A stretch of DNA of 64,000 bases from Sideroxydans lithotrophicus ES-1. GTDB taxonomy: Bacteria > Pseudomonadota > Gammaproteobacteria > Burkholderiales > Gallionellaceae. Each line of letters opens with the position of its first letter. Positions within the stretch are counted from its first letter, which is position 1. The stretch spans positions 2,798,001-2,862,000 of the forward strand of contig NC_013959.1 of the NCBI RefSeq assembly GCF_000025705.1, given 5' to 3'. Of this stretch, positions 43,788 through 51,410 are shown in pieces. A program made the position numbers and the translations under genes. Below the pieces are notes generated by a model. That model did not search any database and was not told where the DNA came from. It was given only the letters and a program-made list of their open reading frames with translations.

Positions 43788-44096
43788 TCATATTCGCGAA
43801 GCGGCGCCCTGCTGCTTCGCGATCGCCGCAGGCAACCGTTTCGGCGCAACGATGCGCAGTTGCTTGTTGACGTTGTACACGCCGAACACCACCGTGATCG
43901 AACTTTCAGTCACATCGAACTCCCCTGCCAGGAATTTGACCAGATGCGCCGTCGCGCGTCCGCGCACCGGGTTTTCGGCGACATGCACTTCCAGCTGATT
44001 TCCGATGACCTTGCCGATCTTCGTTTTCTTCGCGCGCGGGCGGCCAAGGATGTTCAGCACCAGCGTGTCGCCTTCCCACTGGCAGAACGAAGACAT
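43788..44096 (-). CDS. DUF167/YggU-family protein
   Basis: A 102-aa protein of the YggU fold, with GDTLVLNILGRPRAKKTKIG, the central VHVAENPVRGRATAHLVKFL and VVFGVYNVNKQLRI, the usual DUF167 pattern. Function unknown. An ATG nine codons upstream (44121-44123) overlaps the pseudouridine synthase end; this start matches the family N-terminus better. It follows that gene on the same strand. Confidence 0.82.
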   Translation of the reverse strand: MSSFCQWEGDTLVLNILGRPRAKKTKIGKVIGNQLEVHVAENPVRGRATAHLVKFLAGEFDVTESSITVVFGVYNVNKQLRIVAPKRLPAAIAKQQGAASRI

Positions 44097-44109
44097 TTCC
44101 AGGCCTGAC

Positions 44110-44928
44110 TTAGAACTTTTCATACGGCATCAAATAGCGCCATTGCCCGAGCGGCAATTTGCACATCGACATGCGCCCGATACGCAAGCGCTTCATCGCT
44201 TGCACCTGCAGCCCGACTGCCAGGCACATATGGGCGACCTGGCCTGGTTGCGCGCCTTTGAGGGCGAAACGCAAATGTGTTTCGTTCTGCCAGCTCACCT
44301 TGACCGGAGGCAACGGCTTGCCGTTGAAACTGAGCCCGTGGTTGAGCAGCTTGAACCCATCGGGCACCAGCTCGCCGGCAACCTCGACGACATACTCCTG
44401 TTCGATCGTGGCAGCATCCTCGGTCAACTTGCGGATGACACGATAATCCTGGGTAAATACGGTCAGGCCGCTCGCGTGCAATTGCAGCGGCAAGCATTGC
44501 GTCAGTCGCACAAAATGCTGCTTGAGCAAGCGGATACCGGAACGGTCGTCCGCTGCGCGCGTATCGGCACTGGGCAATTGCCTGATCGAGTCGGCAAGGA
44601 TTAAAGATTGCCCTTCACGATCGCTCCCTCTCCCGCTGGGATAACCAGCGACTTGGTCGCCGTTTTTTGGCGGCCTAGTCGAATGGCTAGTAGTTCCATC
44701 AGAGGGTTGGGGTGAGGGTTGATGAAATAAAATGGTCACCGACTCAACCGGAACCAGCGTGGCATCGGGGTGCAGCTCGACCTTCTGCTGCGACACCATG
44801 AACTGCGGTTCTTCCACCACCTGTCCGTCCACGCTCACCCAGCCACCGGCAATATACAGCTCCGCCTCGCGGCGCGAGCAGTGAACCAGTTCGGCCAGAC
44901 GCCTGGCGAGACGGACGGGGACGGTCAT
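44110..44928 (-). CDS. RsuA/RluF-type pseudouridine synthase with in-frame repeat insertion
   Basis: A 272-aa RNA-modifying enzyme. N-terminal S4 RNA-binding domain (about 1-60: LARRLAELVHCSRREAELYI), then the synthase core from about residue 120. Residues about 71-103 are encoded by a palindromic REP unit containing the 62-bp core, which adds a low-complexity Ser/Pro/Gly/Arg linker (PSPQPSDGTTSHSTRPP) between the domains without breaking the frame. Where relatives usually have RLDxxTSGL, this one reads PLQLHASGL, so the catalytic Asp appears to be Gln. It may be inactive or use another residue. Confidence 0.85.
   Translation of the reverse strand: MTVPVRLARRLAELVHCSRREAELYIAGGWVSVDGQVVEEPQFMVSQQKVELHPDATLVPVESVTILFHQPSPQPSDGTTSHSTRPPKNGDQVAGYPSGRGSDREGQSLILADSIRQLPSADTRAADDRSGIRLLKQHFVRLTQCLPLQLHASGLTVFTQDYRVIRKLTEDAATIEQEYVVEVAGELVPDGFKLLNHGLSFNGKPLPPVKVSWQNETHLRFALKGAQPGQVAHMCLAVGLQVQAMKRLRIGRMSMCKLPLGQWRYLMPYEKF
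44621..44718. repeat. REP-type palindrome with copy B of the 62-bp core, inside a coding gene
   Basis: Left arm CTCCCTCTCCCGCTGGG, core 44641-44702 (ATAACCAGCGACTTGGTCGC continuing to TTCCATCAG), right arm AGGGTTGGGGTGAGGG. It lies in frame within the pseudouridine synthase gene. Confidence 0.88.
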
Positions 44929-45001
44929 GTGAGGTATGTCCTGGAAGCGAAGGCTCGCATTGTAAACGCTCAGTTCCGGCGTTCACCTGTAAAATCCGGA
45001 C

Positions 45002-45232
45002 ATGAATTCCAATACGAAACCTCAAAGCCGCCCCAACCTCGACGGCATCACCCTGGAGATGATCGTCACGCAGCTTTCCGAAAGCATGGGATGGGCAGCG
45101 ATGGGAGAGGCGGTACCGATCCGCTGCTTCACGCACGACCCCAGCATCAAATCCAGCCTGAAGTTCCTGCGCAGGACGCCGTGGGCGAGAAAGAGGGTGG
45201 AGGAGCTGTATCTGCAACGCGCACAAAGATAG
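45002..45232 (+). CDS. VF530-family (DUF2132) DNA-binding-like protein
   Basis: A 76-aa protein with the VF530 pattern: [20 protein letters not shown], then [20 protein letters not shown] and [13 protein letters not shown]. Family members are small helical proteins annotated as DNA-binding from structure. Function unknown. Divergent from the pseudouridine synthase. Confidence 0.88.
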   Translation: MNSNTKPQSRPNLDGITLEMIVTQLSESMGWAAMGEAVPIRCFTHDPSIKSSLKFLRRTPWARKRVEELYLQRAQR

Positions 45233-45267
45233 GCGTCCTGCGGCGACCCATCTTTGGTTGCAGACAA

Positions 45268-46605
45268 TTATTGCCCGGTGCGCTTGAAGCCGGTGATATC
45301 GAAGACCACCGACCGGCTCATCACGAAGCGGCCCTTATCCTTGACCGCATTGGCGTTCAGCAATACCGGCAACCTGGCGCCATCCTTGCGCACGATCTCC
45401 AGCTCGAGATTGCGCACCCAGCCGTGCTCCTTGAAGTGCCGGTAGCTGTCCTGGAATTTCTTCACGCTGGCTGGCGTCAATATATCGGTCAGCCTGATCT
45501 TCCCCACCACTTCCTCCCGGGCGAGGCCCAGCCATGCGAGTTCGGTGTCGTTGACCTGGACGAACACCCCGTCCAGGTCGAGCGAATGACAACCGCAGGG
45601 AGCGTTGTGATAGAGATCCGCAAACTGGTCGGCGCATTTCTTTTGCGCGCTCCCGGCCTGCGTGCACTCGCCCAGCTTGCTGACAAGGTTGGCGTTGGCC
45701 GACTCCAGGATCGCGATTCTTCTCTCGAACTGTACCGTGCGGCTTTCCACCAGCTCTTCGAGCCGTCGGCGATGCTGCTGCAGTTCCTCTTCGACTTCCT
45801 TGTCCTTGGTGATGTCGATCAGGATACCCTGCAGGAATAACGGCTCCTCCGATTCATGGCGTACCAGCACCGCTTCGTTCAGGAACCAGCGCACTTTGCC
45901 TTCGCGGGTGAGCAGACGGCATTCACATCGCAACGGCTCGCCGCTCTCGTAACAGTGCGAGATCTGGGTGTAGGCACCGGTCCGGTCTTCCGGATGCAGC
46001 AGCTTGAGAATACCTTCCGGGTCGGCCAGCAATTCTTCGGGAGCGTAACCGAGCTGGCGTATCTGCGGGCTTATATAGATCAGTTTGCCGGTCACATTCA
46101 GCGCGGTCGAGTAAGTGATCGCAGGGATCTGCTCTACCAGTGAACGGTACTTCGCCTCGGCCCGGGCCAGGGATGATTCCATCAGCTGCTTTTCTTTCAA
46201 TGCCAGCTGCTCGCGAAGCACCCTCTCGATGACTGCGGGCAGCAGTTCCAGGTATTGAAGGTTGGGGTCCTTGACCACGTAGTCCTGGGCACCGAGCTTG
46301 ATCGCTTCCACGGCTACCGCGGCATTGTCGGCGCCGGTCAGCATGATGACCGGCAGCGGGATCGCCCCAAGGTCGTCTTTCAGTTCGGCCAGGAATTCCA
46401 GGCCATTCAGGTCGGGCAGGTTGTAGTCGAGCAGCACGCAGTCCAGTTTCTCCGTATGCACCAGTTGCAGGCCGTCACGCGCGGTTTCAGCCTCGACCAG
46501 AACGAATTCGAAATCATGCGTGTCTTGCGCAAAAGAGCGGCGGCAGGCCATGCGGTCCACAACGTCGTCTTCGACTATGAGCACGTGTATCTGTGGTTTT
46601 GTCAT
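45268..46605 (-). CDS. Response regulator with two PAS domains, no output enzyme
   Basis: A 445-aa protein. The N-terminal receiver (about 1-125) has VLIVEDDVVD, phospho-Asp in CVLLDYNLPDLNG, Thr in VIMLTGADN and Lys in DYVVKDPN. A PAS/PAC domain (about 150-275, YRSLVEQIPAITYSTALNVT) and a coiled coil follow, then a second PAS/PAC (about 330-445, LYHNAPCGCHSLDLDGVFVQ). No HisKA, GGDEF, EAL or DNA-binding domain follows, so it must signal through partners. Its start overlaps the upstream response-regulator stop (ATGA); third gene of a two-component operon. Confidence 0.9.
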   Translation of the reverse strand: MTKPQIHVLIVEDDVVDRMACRRSFAQDTHDFEFVLVEAETARDGLQLVHTEKLDCVLLDYNLPDLNGLEFLAELKDDLGAIPLPVIMLTGADNAAVAVEAIKLGAQDYVVKDPNLQYLELLPAVIERVLREQLALKEKQLMESSLARAEAKYRSLVEQIPAITYSTALNVTGKLIYISPQIRQLGYAPEELLADPEGILKLLHPEDRTGAYTQISHCYESGEPLRCECRLLTREGKVRWFLNEAVLVRHESEEPLFLQGILIDITKDKEVEEELQQHRRRLEELVESRTVQFERRIAILESANANLVSKLGECTQAGSAQKKCADQFADLYHNAPCGCHSLDLDGVFVQVNDTELAWLGLAREEVVGKIRLTDILTPASVKKFQDSYRHFKEHGWVRNLELEIVRKDGARLPVLLNANAVKDKGRFVMSRSVVFDITGFKRTGQ

Positions 46606-47018
46606 TGTGGCACCTCGCTGATCGTCCAATAAGCGTCGAGAGTGCGCATGACTTCGACGAATTGACGGTAATCCACCGGTTTTGCCATATAGCCGGCCAC
46701 GCCGAGGTCGAAACTCCTGATCTTGTCCTGTTGCTCCTCGGATGTGGTCAGCACGACCACCGGGATGCGCTTCAGATTTTCGTCCTGCTTCACGATCTGC
46801 AGGAACTCGATTCCGTTCATGATGGGCATGTTGAGATCGAGCAGGATGATGCACGGCCTCTCGCTGCCGGGATCGCGCAGGTACTTCAGGGCTTCCTCGC
46901 CATTTTCCCGATTCACTATCGGGTTGGTGACGCGAATCTCCCCCAGGGCGCGGATGACCGTCATGACATCCACCTGGTCGTCTTCCACCAGCAGTATCGG
47001 CTTGTCTGCAGTTCTCAT
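46602..47018 (-). CDS. Single-domain response regulator (Rcp1-like)
   Basis: A 138-aa receiver. LLVEDDQVD, phospho-Asp in IILLDLNMPIMNGIEF, Thr/Ser in VVVLTTSEEQ and Lys in GYMAKPVDY are all present. The long form with an extra C-terminal helix resembles the phytochrome-partner Rcp1 group. Both its ends overlap neighbours by ATGA (kinase upstream, RR-PAS-PAS downstream). Likely the first phosphoacceptor of the kinase. Confidence 0.94.
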   Translation of the reverse strand: MRTADKPILLVEDDQVDVMTVIRALGEIRVTNPIVNRENGEEALKYLRDPGSERPCIILLDLNMPIMNGIEFLQIVKQDENLKRIPVVVLTTSEEQQDKIRSFDLGVAGYMAKPVDYRQFVEVMRTLDAYWTISEVPQ

Positions 47019-48367
47019 GTTTTCTCCCCCTTGTCCTGATTCGGGGGCGCGGGCTTGCGCGGAAGCGTGAAGAAGAATGTGCTCCCTTCCCCGACGACAG
47101 ATTCCACCCAGATGGTCCCGCCGTACATCTCGACGATCTTCTTCACCAGCGCCAGGCCGACACCCGAACTTTCCACGCGATCGCGCGGTGCCAGCGTCTG
47201 GAACAGCTGGAAGATCTTTTCGAAATGCTGCTGCTTGATGCCGGGGCCATTGTCCGAGACGCTGAATTTCCACTGCTTCCCTTCGGCGCAGCAGTTGATG
47301 CGTATCCTGCCCTCGGGTTTGTCCATGTACTTGATGGCGTTCGAGAGCAGGTTCTGGAACAGCTGCTGGATACGCGTGGGCTCTGCCATGACGGTCGGCA
47401 AGGGATCTTCGATGGTGACGGCGATGTTTGCCGGCGGGGCCAGCAAGTCGATCACCTCCGGCACCAGCCTGCCGATATCCACTGCTGTCATCGTCTCCTT
47501 GACCCTGCCCACGCGCGAATACAGCAGGATCCCGTCTATCAATCCATCCATGCGGTGCACCCGGTTGATCAGCAGACGCATCTGCTCCTTGCCGTCTTCG
47601 TCGAACTTGTCGGCATAGTCCGTGGACAGCCAATCTGCCAGGGAGCTGATGCCGCGCAGCGGGGCCTTGAGGTCATGCGAGACGACGTAGGCAAAATTGT
47701 TGAGCTCTTCGTTGGCGCTTCCCAGTTCCTGCAGCAACTGGGCACGATGTGCCTCGACCTGTTTGCGCTCGGTTATATCGCGCAGGAAACAATAGACTCG
47801 CCCGCCATGCAGATCGCTGTAATTCGAGCTTTCCTCGACGATCTGTATCTGTCCGTCTTTGCGGCGCAAGCGGGATTCGAATCGGTCGCTGCCCTTCTGC
47901 ATCAGGGTGCCGATGTGCCGCACCACCCCATCCTCCGTTTCGGCCGCCTCCACATCGGCTATGTTCATGCCTATCAATTCTGCGCGGCTGTAGCCCAGCA
48001 TATTGCAATAGGCATCGTTCACTTCCAGGATGCGGCCCTGCATATCCATGATCAAGAAGGCATCCAGCGAGGTCCTGATCATGACCTTGAATTGTTCTTC
48101 CTCGTTCTTGCGCAACATATCCTCGATCCGCTTGCGCTCGCGAATCTGGATGACCAGCGGTCGGAACAGGAAGAAATACAGGGACGGCGAGATCAGCGCG
48201 ACCAGCAGCGATGCGTCGAGGATCGCTTCATCGATCAAGGATTCCCGCGGCAGGAAGTAGAGCAGCAGCATCACCGACGCTTCCGAGACAAAGACCGACA
48301 CTGCGACTATCAGGAAGATTAAAGCCGGTGATTTCGTAAGACGCGATTGTTTTTGTGGGGTATCCAT
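47015..48367 (-). CDS. Membrane PAS sensor histidine kinase
   Basis: A 450-aa kinase. Two membrane helices (about residues 14-36 and 50-72), one PAS domain (about 90-205, VMIRTSLDAFLIMDMQGRIL), HisKA with the phospho-His in FAYVVSHDLKAPLRG, and HATPase with QNLLSNAIKY, DNGPGI and SSGVGLALVKKIV. The periplasmic loop is very short, so sensing is probably by the PAS domain or membrane. First gene of the operon with the two response regulators. Confidence 0.94.
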   Translation of the reverse strand: MDTPQKQSRLTKSPALIFLIVAVSVFVSEASVMLLLYFLPRESLIDEAILDASLLVALISPSLYFFLFRPLVIQIRERKRIEDMLRKNEEEQFKVMIRTSLDAFLIMDMQGRILEVNDAYCNMLGYSRAELIGMNIADVEAAETEDGVVRHIGTLMQKGSDRFESRLRRKDGQIQIVEESSNYSDLHGGRVYCFLRDITERKQVEAHRAQLLQELGSANEELNNFAYVVSHDLKAPLRGISSLADWLSTDYADKFDEDGKEQMRLLINRVHRMDGLIDGILLYSRVGRVKETMTAVDIGRLVPEVIDLLAPPANIAVTIEDPLPTVMAEPTRIQQLFQNLLSNAIKYMDKPEGRIRINCCAEGKQWKFSVSDNGPGIKQQHFEKIFQLFQTLAPRDRVESSGVGLALVKKIVEMYGGTIWVESVVGEGSTFFFTLPRKPAPPNQDKGEKT

Positions 48368-48669
48368 CTCTCACGACCGCCTATCTGTCTGATGCGTGTT
48401 ACTAAAGCATCCCAACGGGGATATATCGGAGCGAGCGTCGTACCTTCTTTTGCAATCTGCCGGGACGTTCGAGAATGAACCATGTTCAGGCAGGCAACTG
48501 CCCTCGGTTTTGATTCTGCATCTTTGACAAGACGATGTCCACTCTTGCCTGAGAAACCCTGAGCCAGGCTTCCAGTGATCGTTGCGCTACCGTCCAATCT
48601 TGCGACATGACAGGCGTGTCATGAATCCATACGGGAGGAAACACCCCCGCTTACAACCTCGTTTCCTGG
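48368..48669. other. Region of about 300 bp with no convincing gene
   Basis: A minus-strand frame spans most of it but has no ribosome-binding site and no recognisable composition. It probably contains the promoter of the histidine-kinase operon. Confidence 0.45.
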
Positions 48670-48876
48670 TCACTTGTCCGCGATTTTGTCCTGCTGCTGC
48701 GCAGGAGCCTGGTCTGATTTCAGCGCGTCGTCCGTAGCCCCTTCCTGGTCCGCGAATGAACCGGGACGCAGACCCGAGAATGCCGTGCTGAACACGCGTA
48801 CGGCAATCACCGCCGGCACGACCAGAGTGAGAACCAGGAATACAGTTATCAATAGCCAATGATGTCCCATGATCAT
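48670..48876 (-). CDS. Small single-pass membrane protein
   Basis: A 68-aa protein. A membrane helix (about residues 7-28, WLLITVFLVLTLVVPAVIAV) is followed by an acidic, Gln-rich cytoplasmic or periplasmic tail. AAGGAG precedes the paired ATG codons at 48876 and 48870; either could be used. Not recognised. Confidence 0.6.
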   Translation of the reverse strand: MIMGHHWLLITVFLVLTLVVPAVIAVRVFSTAFSGLRPGSFADQEGATDDALKSDQAPAQQQDKIADK

Positions 48877-49063
48877 GTTCTCCTTGCAGATTGAAAATGT
48901 CGGTCCGGATCATATGCAGACATCCGGATATCTTTCTTGACTGGGGAATCCCGGTTAAGTTTCAAAACTGATCAATTCCCAATGGCCATGCTGCTGAAAT
49001 ATATTTGGGGCAAGGCAGAACAAAGGAAAAAGATCGGGGAGTTGTGCCTGCGACTAACCGCGG

Positions 49064-49519
49064 TCAACGATCAGCCGGGGTCTCGCGCTCGCTCTCTGCA
49101 GGCTTTGGGATGATGATCGGTTTTTTGTATTTCCAGTCATTGTCATACATCGACTCGACCGAATCCTTGACGATCTGCTTTCTGAACGCATTATCTATGC
49201 GTAGCCAGCGCACCCTCAAGGCTTCATCGAGGCCGGCTTCTTGCAGGGATTGTTCCAGCAGATCGTTGCGCAGATCGAACAGCTCAGGGGTGATATACAT
49301 TGCTTCGTGGACCATTTTGATGTCCTTGCCGGTGTAAGCGGCAGGGCCGCCCATCTTCTCGGCCATGAAACTGGTTTGCCGGTCTTCTATCGCTTTCTGG
49401 TCGTGCCCGGCAAAGAACTGTTTCAACCATGCATGGGCATAGACCTTGTCATAGAAGATCTTGTGCACCCTCTGCAGGACAGGCAGTCCGCCCATGGTTT
49501 CAAATAACGTCTGGCTCAT
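49064..49519 (-). CDS. Truncated-haemoglobin family protein
   Basis: A 151-aa globin. LFETMGGLPVLQRVHKIFYD is the truncated-globin N-terminus. The proximal His is in KMVHEAMYITPELFDLRNDL, and FFAGHDQKAIEDRQTSFMAEKMGGPA is the E-helix region. The C-terminal tail of about 20 residues is Lys/Pro-rich. It would bind O2 or NO. A GGGGGAAG precedes the ATG; upstream in-frame starts lack one. Divergent from the DsrC-like gene. Confidence 0.88.
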   Translation of the reverse strand: MSQTLFETMGGLPVLQRVHKIFYDKVYAHAWLKQFFAGHDQKAIEDRQTSFMAEKMGGPAAYTGKDIKMVHEAMYITPELFDLRNDLLEQSLQEAGLDEALRVRWLRIDNAFRKQIVKDSVESMYDNDWKYKKPIIIPKPAESERETPADR

Positions 49520-49724
49520 GAAATCTTCCCCCGGTTTGAAGCCCCTGATCACCCCTCCGCACTCGATCGAACGGCAACCAGTGTCAAGCGAACGTGAAAT
49601 TTTGAAGCGAGATCTGAACAATCACGATAATAATGTATCGGAGATATATGTATTGTCCGGATTCTAATTTATTATTGAATCGCCGTTGATTGCATGCGTC
49701 CATGAAACTCATGAGGAGGAAGAT

Positions 49725-50039
49725 ATGCAGCTACCTGACATCGATGAAGAAGGATATCTGATCGACCCTTCGGCCTGGAATGAAGAGCTCGCCAGAAGGT
49801 TCGCCGATCAGGAGAACATCCAGCTTAACGAGGATCACTGGGATGCGATCCATTTCATGCGCCAATATTACGCGGAGCATCAGGTCGCTCCGGATGTCCG
49901 CCACGTGACCAAACACCTGGCACAGCGATTGGGCGCCGAATCGCGCAACAAGGTATTCGAGTTGTTCCCCTATGGTTATGTGAAACAGGCCTGCAAGATC
50001 GCCGGGATGAAACGGCCCAGGGCATGGAGTACCGGGTAA
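49725..50039 (+). CDS. DsrC/TusE-family sulfur-relay-like protein lacking the penultimate Cys
   Basis: A 104-aa DsrC-fold protein: LPDIDEEGYLIDPSAWNEEL, LNEDHWDAIHFMRQYY and the C-terminal arm FPYGYVKQACKIAGMKRPRA ending WSTG. True DsrC has two Cys on this arm; TusE keeps only the penultimate Cys. Here the opposite holds: the first (KQAC) is present but the penultimate is missing. It may therefore be a regulatory relative rather than a sulfur carrier (inference). GAGGAGGA gives a strong start. Confidence 0.88.
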   Translation: MQLPDIDEEGYLIDPSAWNEELARRFADQENIQLNEDHWDAIHFMRQYYAEHQVAPDVRHVTKHLAQRLGAESRNKVFELFPYGYVKQACKIAGMKRPRAWSTG

Positions 50040-50044
50040 CTGGT

Positions 50045-50330
50045 GCCGTTCGTGCTGAGCCTGTCGAAGCATGAACGTTCCACCAAAACCAACACCGTCG
50101 GGGGTTGCCCGACAGCAAGTTACTTTCTTTTGCTTCGCCAAAAAGAAAGTAACCAAAGAAAAGGCGCCCCCGGTTTGCCGCCCTTCGGGTTCCCTCGATA
50201 TTTCGCCAACAAGCGGGGCTGCGCAACTCGCCCTAGCAGGGCACACAAAGCGTGCCCTGCCGCGGAGCTCAAACAGTGCTCGCCCAAACCTCCGCTTGTT
50301 GGTGAAATATCGAGGCGGCGCTCAGGGGAA
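50045..50330. repeat. Structured repeat arm 1 flanking the HEPN-like gene
   Basis: Contains GTGCTGAGCCTGTCGAAGC, then GGGGGTTGCCCGACAGCAAG and TTTCTTTTGCTTCGCC, all matched in inverse in arm 2 (about 51145-51275). Inside lies a nested palindrome: CCTCGATATTTCGCCAACAA (about 50192) pairs with CCGCTTGTTGGTGAAATATC (about 50285), enclosing GCAGGGCAC / GTGCCCTGC. Such segments are a dispersed structured repeat. Confidence 0.75.
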
Positions 50331-50398
50331 AGAAAGTCAAAACCCGAAACCTCAGCGTGGGCACTTCGTGCCCACTCGGTTTGGATATTGATTAGAGA

Positions 50399-50887
50399 TT
50401 ACTTTCTAGTAATCTTTGAGTGAGTTGCGTAGCTGCTGATTTTTGCTGCAAACCATACGCACACCATAGATGTGAATAGACTAAGTTTTTCTTTAGGCGT
50501 ATCAGGCAGGGGCTTATCATTCCCACAACATTTCTCTAAATACTGAGATATTGGAATCAAACCCTCATCGGTTATCTTGAATTCAATTTTGTGGCTTATC
50601 TTGTTCCTAAGGCCATTTAGATATTTTATGGCAGGAATGGAATTGTACTTTTCTGGGTATTTCTCTTTGGATAACAACGCGATCTTCTGAGCGAAAGTTT
50701 GCTTGGAATTTTCCCAGTCTAATGTTGGGTATCTGGTCTGCAGGTACTCATCCATGTAGTACTCAATAATGAGGTGACATGAAAGAAAATATCCCAGTAA
50801 TTCATAGTCGATGCTTTCAATTTTTTTCCAAGTAACATCCCCGTCACGGATATTTGAAACTAGTGGTGGCAATCCTAACTTGTCCAT
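50399..50887 (-). CDS. HEPN-like protein of unknown function
   Basis: A 162-aa low-GC gene. Its helical sequence (SIDYELLGYFLSCHLIIEYY) and the motif GLRNKISHK (about residues 94-102) give an Rx4H core as in HEPN-domain RNases and abortive-infection proteins. Two or more helices end in a hydrophobic Trp-containing helix near the C-terminus. The ATG lies three bases after a duplicated polA 3' end, whose terminal codons supply a GAGGTG ribosome-binding site. Compositional contrast and flanking inverted repeats point to transfer. RNase activity is inferred only from the motif. Confidence 0.65.
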   Translation of the reverse strand: MDKLGLPPLVSNIRDGDVTWKKIESIDYELLGYFLSCHLIIEYYMDEYLQTRYPTLDWENSKQTFAQKIALLSKEKYPEKYNSIPAIKYLNGLRNKISHKIEFKITDEGLIPISQYLEKCCGNDKPLPDTPKEKLSLFTSMVCVWFAAKISSYATHSKITRK

Positions 50888-50890
50888 ATC

Positions 50891-50943
50891 TCAATGCACC
50901 TCATCACAATTCCCGCCTTCATCCAAACCAACTTCCAGCAAGA
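50891..50943 (-). pseudogene. Duplicated fragment of the polA 3' end
   Basis: On the minus strand it encodes LLEVGLDEGGNCDEVH and stop, matching the true PolA C-terminus LEVGMGEGGNWDEAH at 51411. Over 51 aligned bases 39 are identical by eye. The fragment directly precedes the HEPN-like gene and supplies its ribosome-binding site, as if an ancestral polA end with that gene downstream had been displaced. Confidence 0.8.
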
Positions 50944-50974
50944 CTGAATGTACTGGAGTTAAATTGTTTTGACT

Positions 50975-51000
50975 ATGGAGGGCAGCTTGCTGCCCTCCAT
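50975..51000. terminator. Perfect 26-nt palindrome, possible terminator
   Basis: ATGGAGGGCAGC-TT-GCTGCCCTCCAT, a perfect 12-bp stem, followed on the plus strand by GGTTTTGTT. It lies between the polA remnant and repeat arm 2. It may also be a small REP-like unit. Confidence 0.6.
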
Positions 51001-51019
51001 ACGGTTTTGTTCTTCGCCT

Positions 51020-51280
51020 TACCTTCCCCTGTGCGCCGCCGAGTAGCGGAGACTGGTCAGGGGTAGTCGGCGAGGACTGTCTGAGCGCGTAGCGCGAGTT
51101 CCGCAGCCGCCTGACCAGTCGAGCAACACAGGGAACTGCGAAGCAGCGGCGTACCGGGGTCGCCTTCTTTTTGGTTACTTTTTCTTTGGCGAAGCAAGAA
51201 AAAGTGACTTGCCGCCGGGCAACCCCCGGCAAGCTATGCGCACCGCCATTCATGGTTCGACAGGCTCACCACGAAAGGCT
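51020..51280. repeat. Structured repeat arm 2 (inverse relative of arm 1)
   Basis: Contains GACTGGTCAGG paired with CCTGACCAGTC about 70 bases later, then CTTTTTGGTTACTTTTTC TTTGGCGAAGCAAG and GGGCAACCCCCGG, and GGTTCGACAGGCTCACC, all inverse to arm 1. The two arms enclose the HEPN-like gene and the polA remnant. Confidence 0.75.
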
Positions 51281-51320
51281 TTAGCTGTCGGGCTAGCCCC
51301 GACGGTTTTTGTTTTGACTG

Positions 51321-51402
51321 GATTCCGGCCTGATGGAACTACTAGCCATTCGACTAAGCTGGCAAACAACGCCAGCAAAGTCGCTGGTTATACGCCGGAA
51401 TG
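51321..51402. repeat. Palindromic repeat with copy C of the 62-bp core
   Basis: Terminal arms GATTCCGGCC and CGCCGGAATGAC form an inverted repeat of a family different from the CCCTCACCC units. Between them lies the 62-bp core (51330-51391) on the minus strand: ATAACCAGCGACTTTGCTGG continuing to TTCCATCAG. It ends nine bases before the polA stop. Confidence 0.88.
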
Positions 51403-51410
51403 ACGGAGCG

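Noticed and set aside
48319-48597. Minus-strand 92-codon frame upstream of the histidine kinase
   Set aside because: No ribosome-binding site, overlaps the kinase start, and its composition is not protein-like.
50045-51280. Retron or group II intron, suggested by the folded repeats
   Set aside because: No reverse transcriptase is encoded and the arms are inverted copies of a dispersed repeat.
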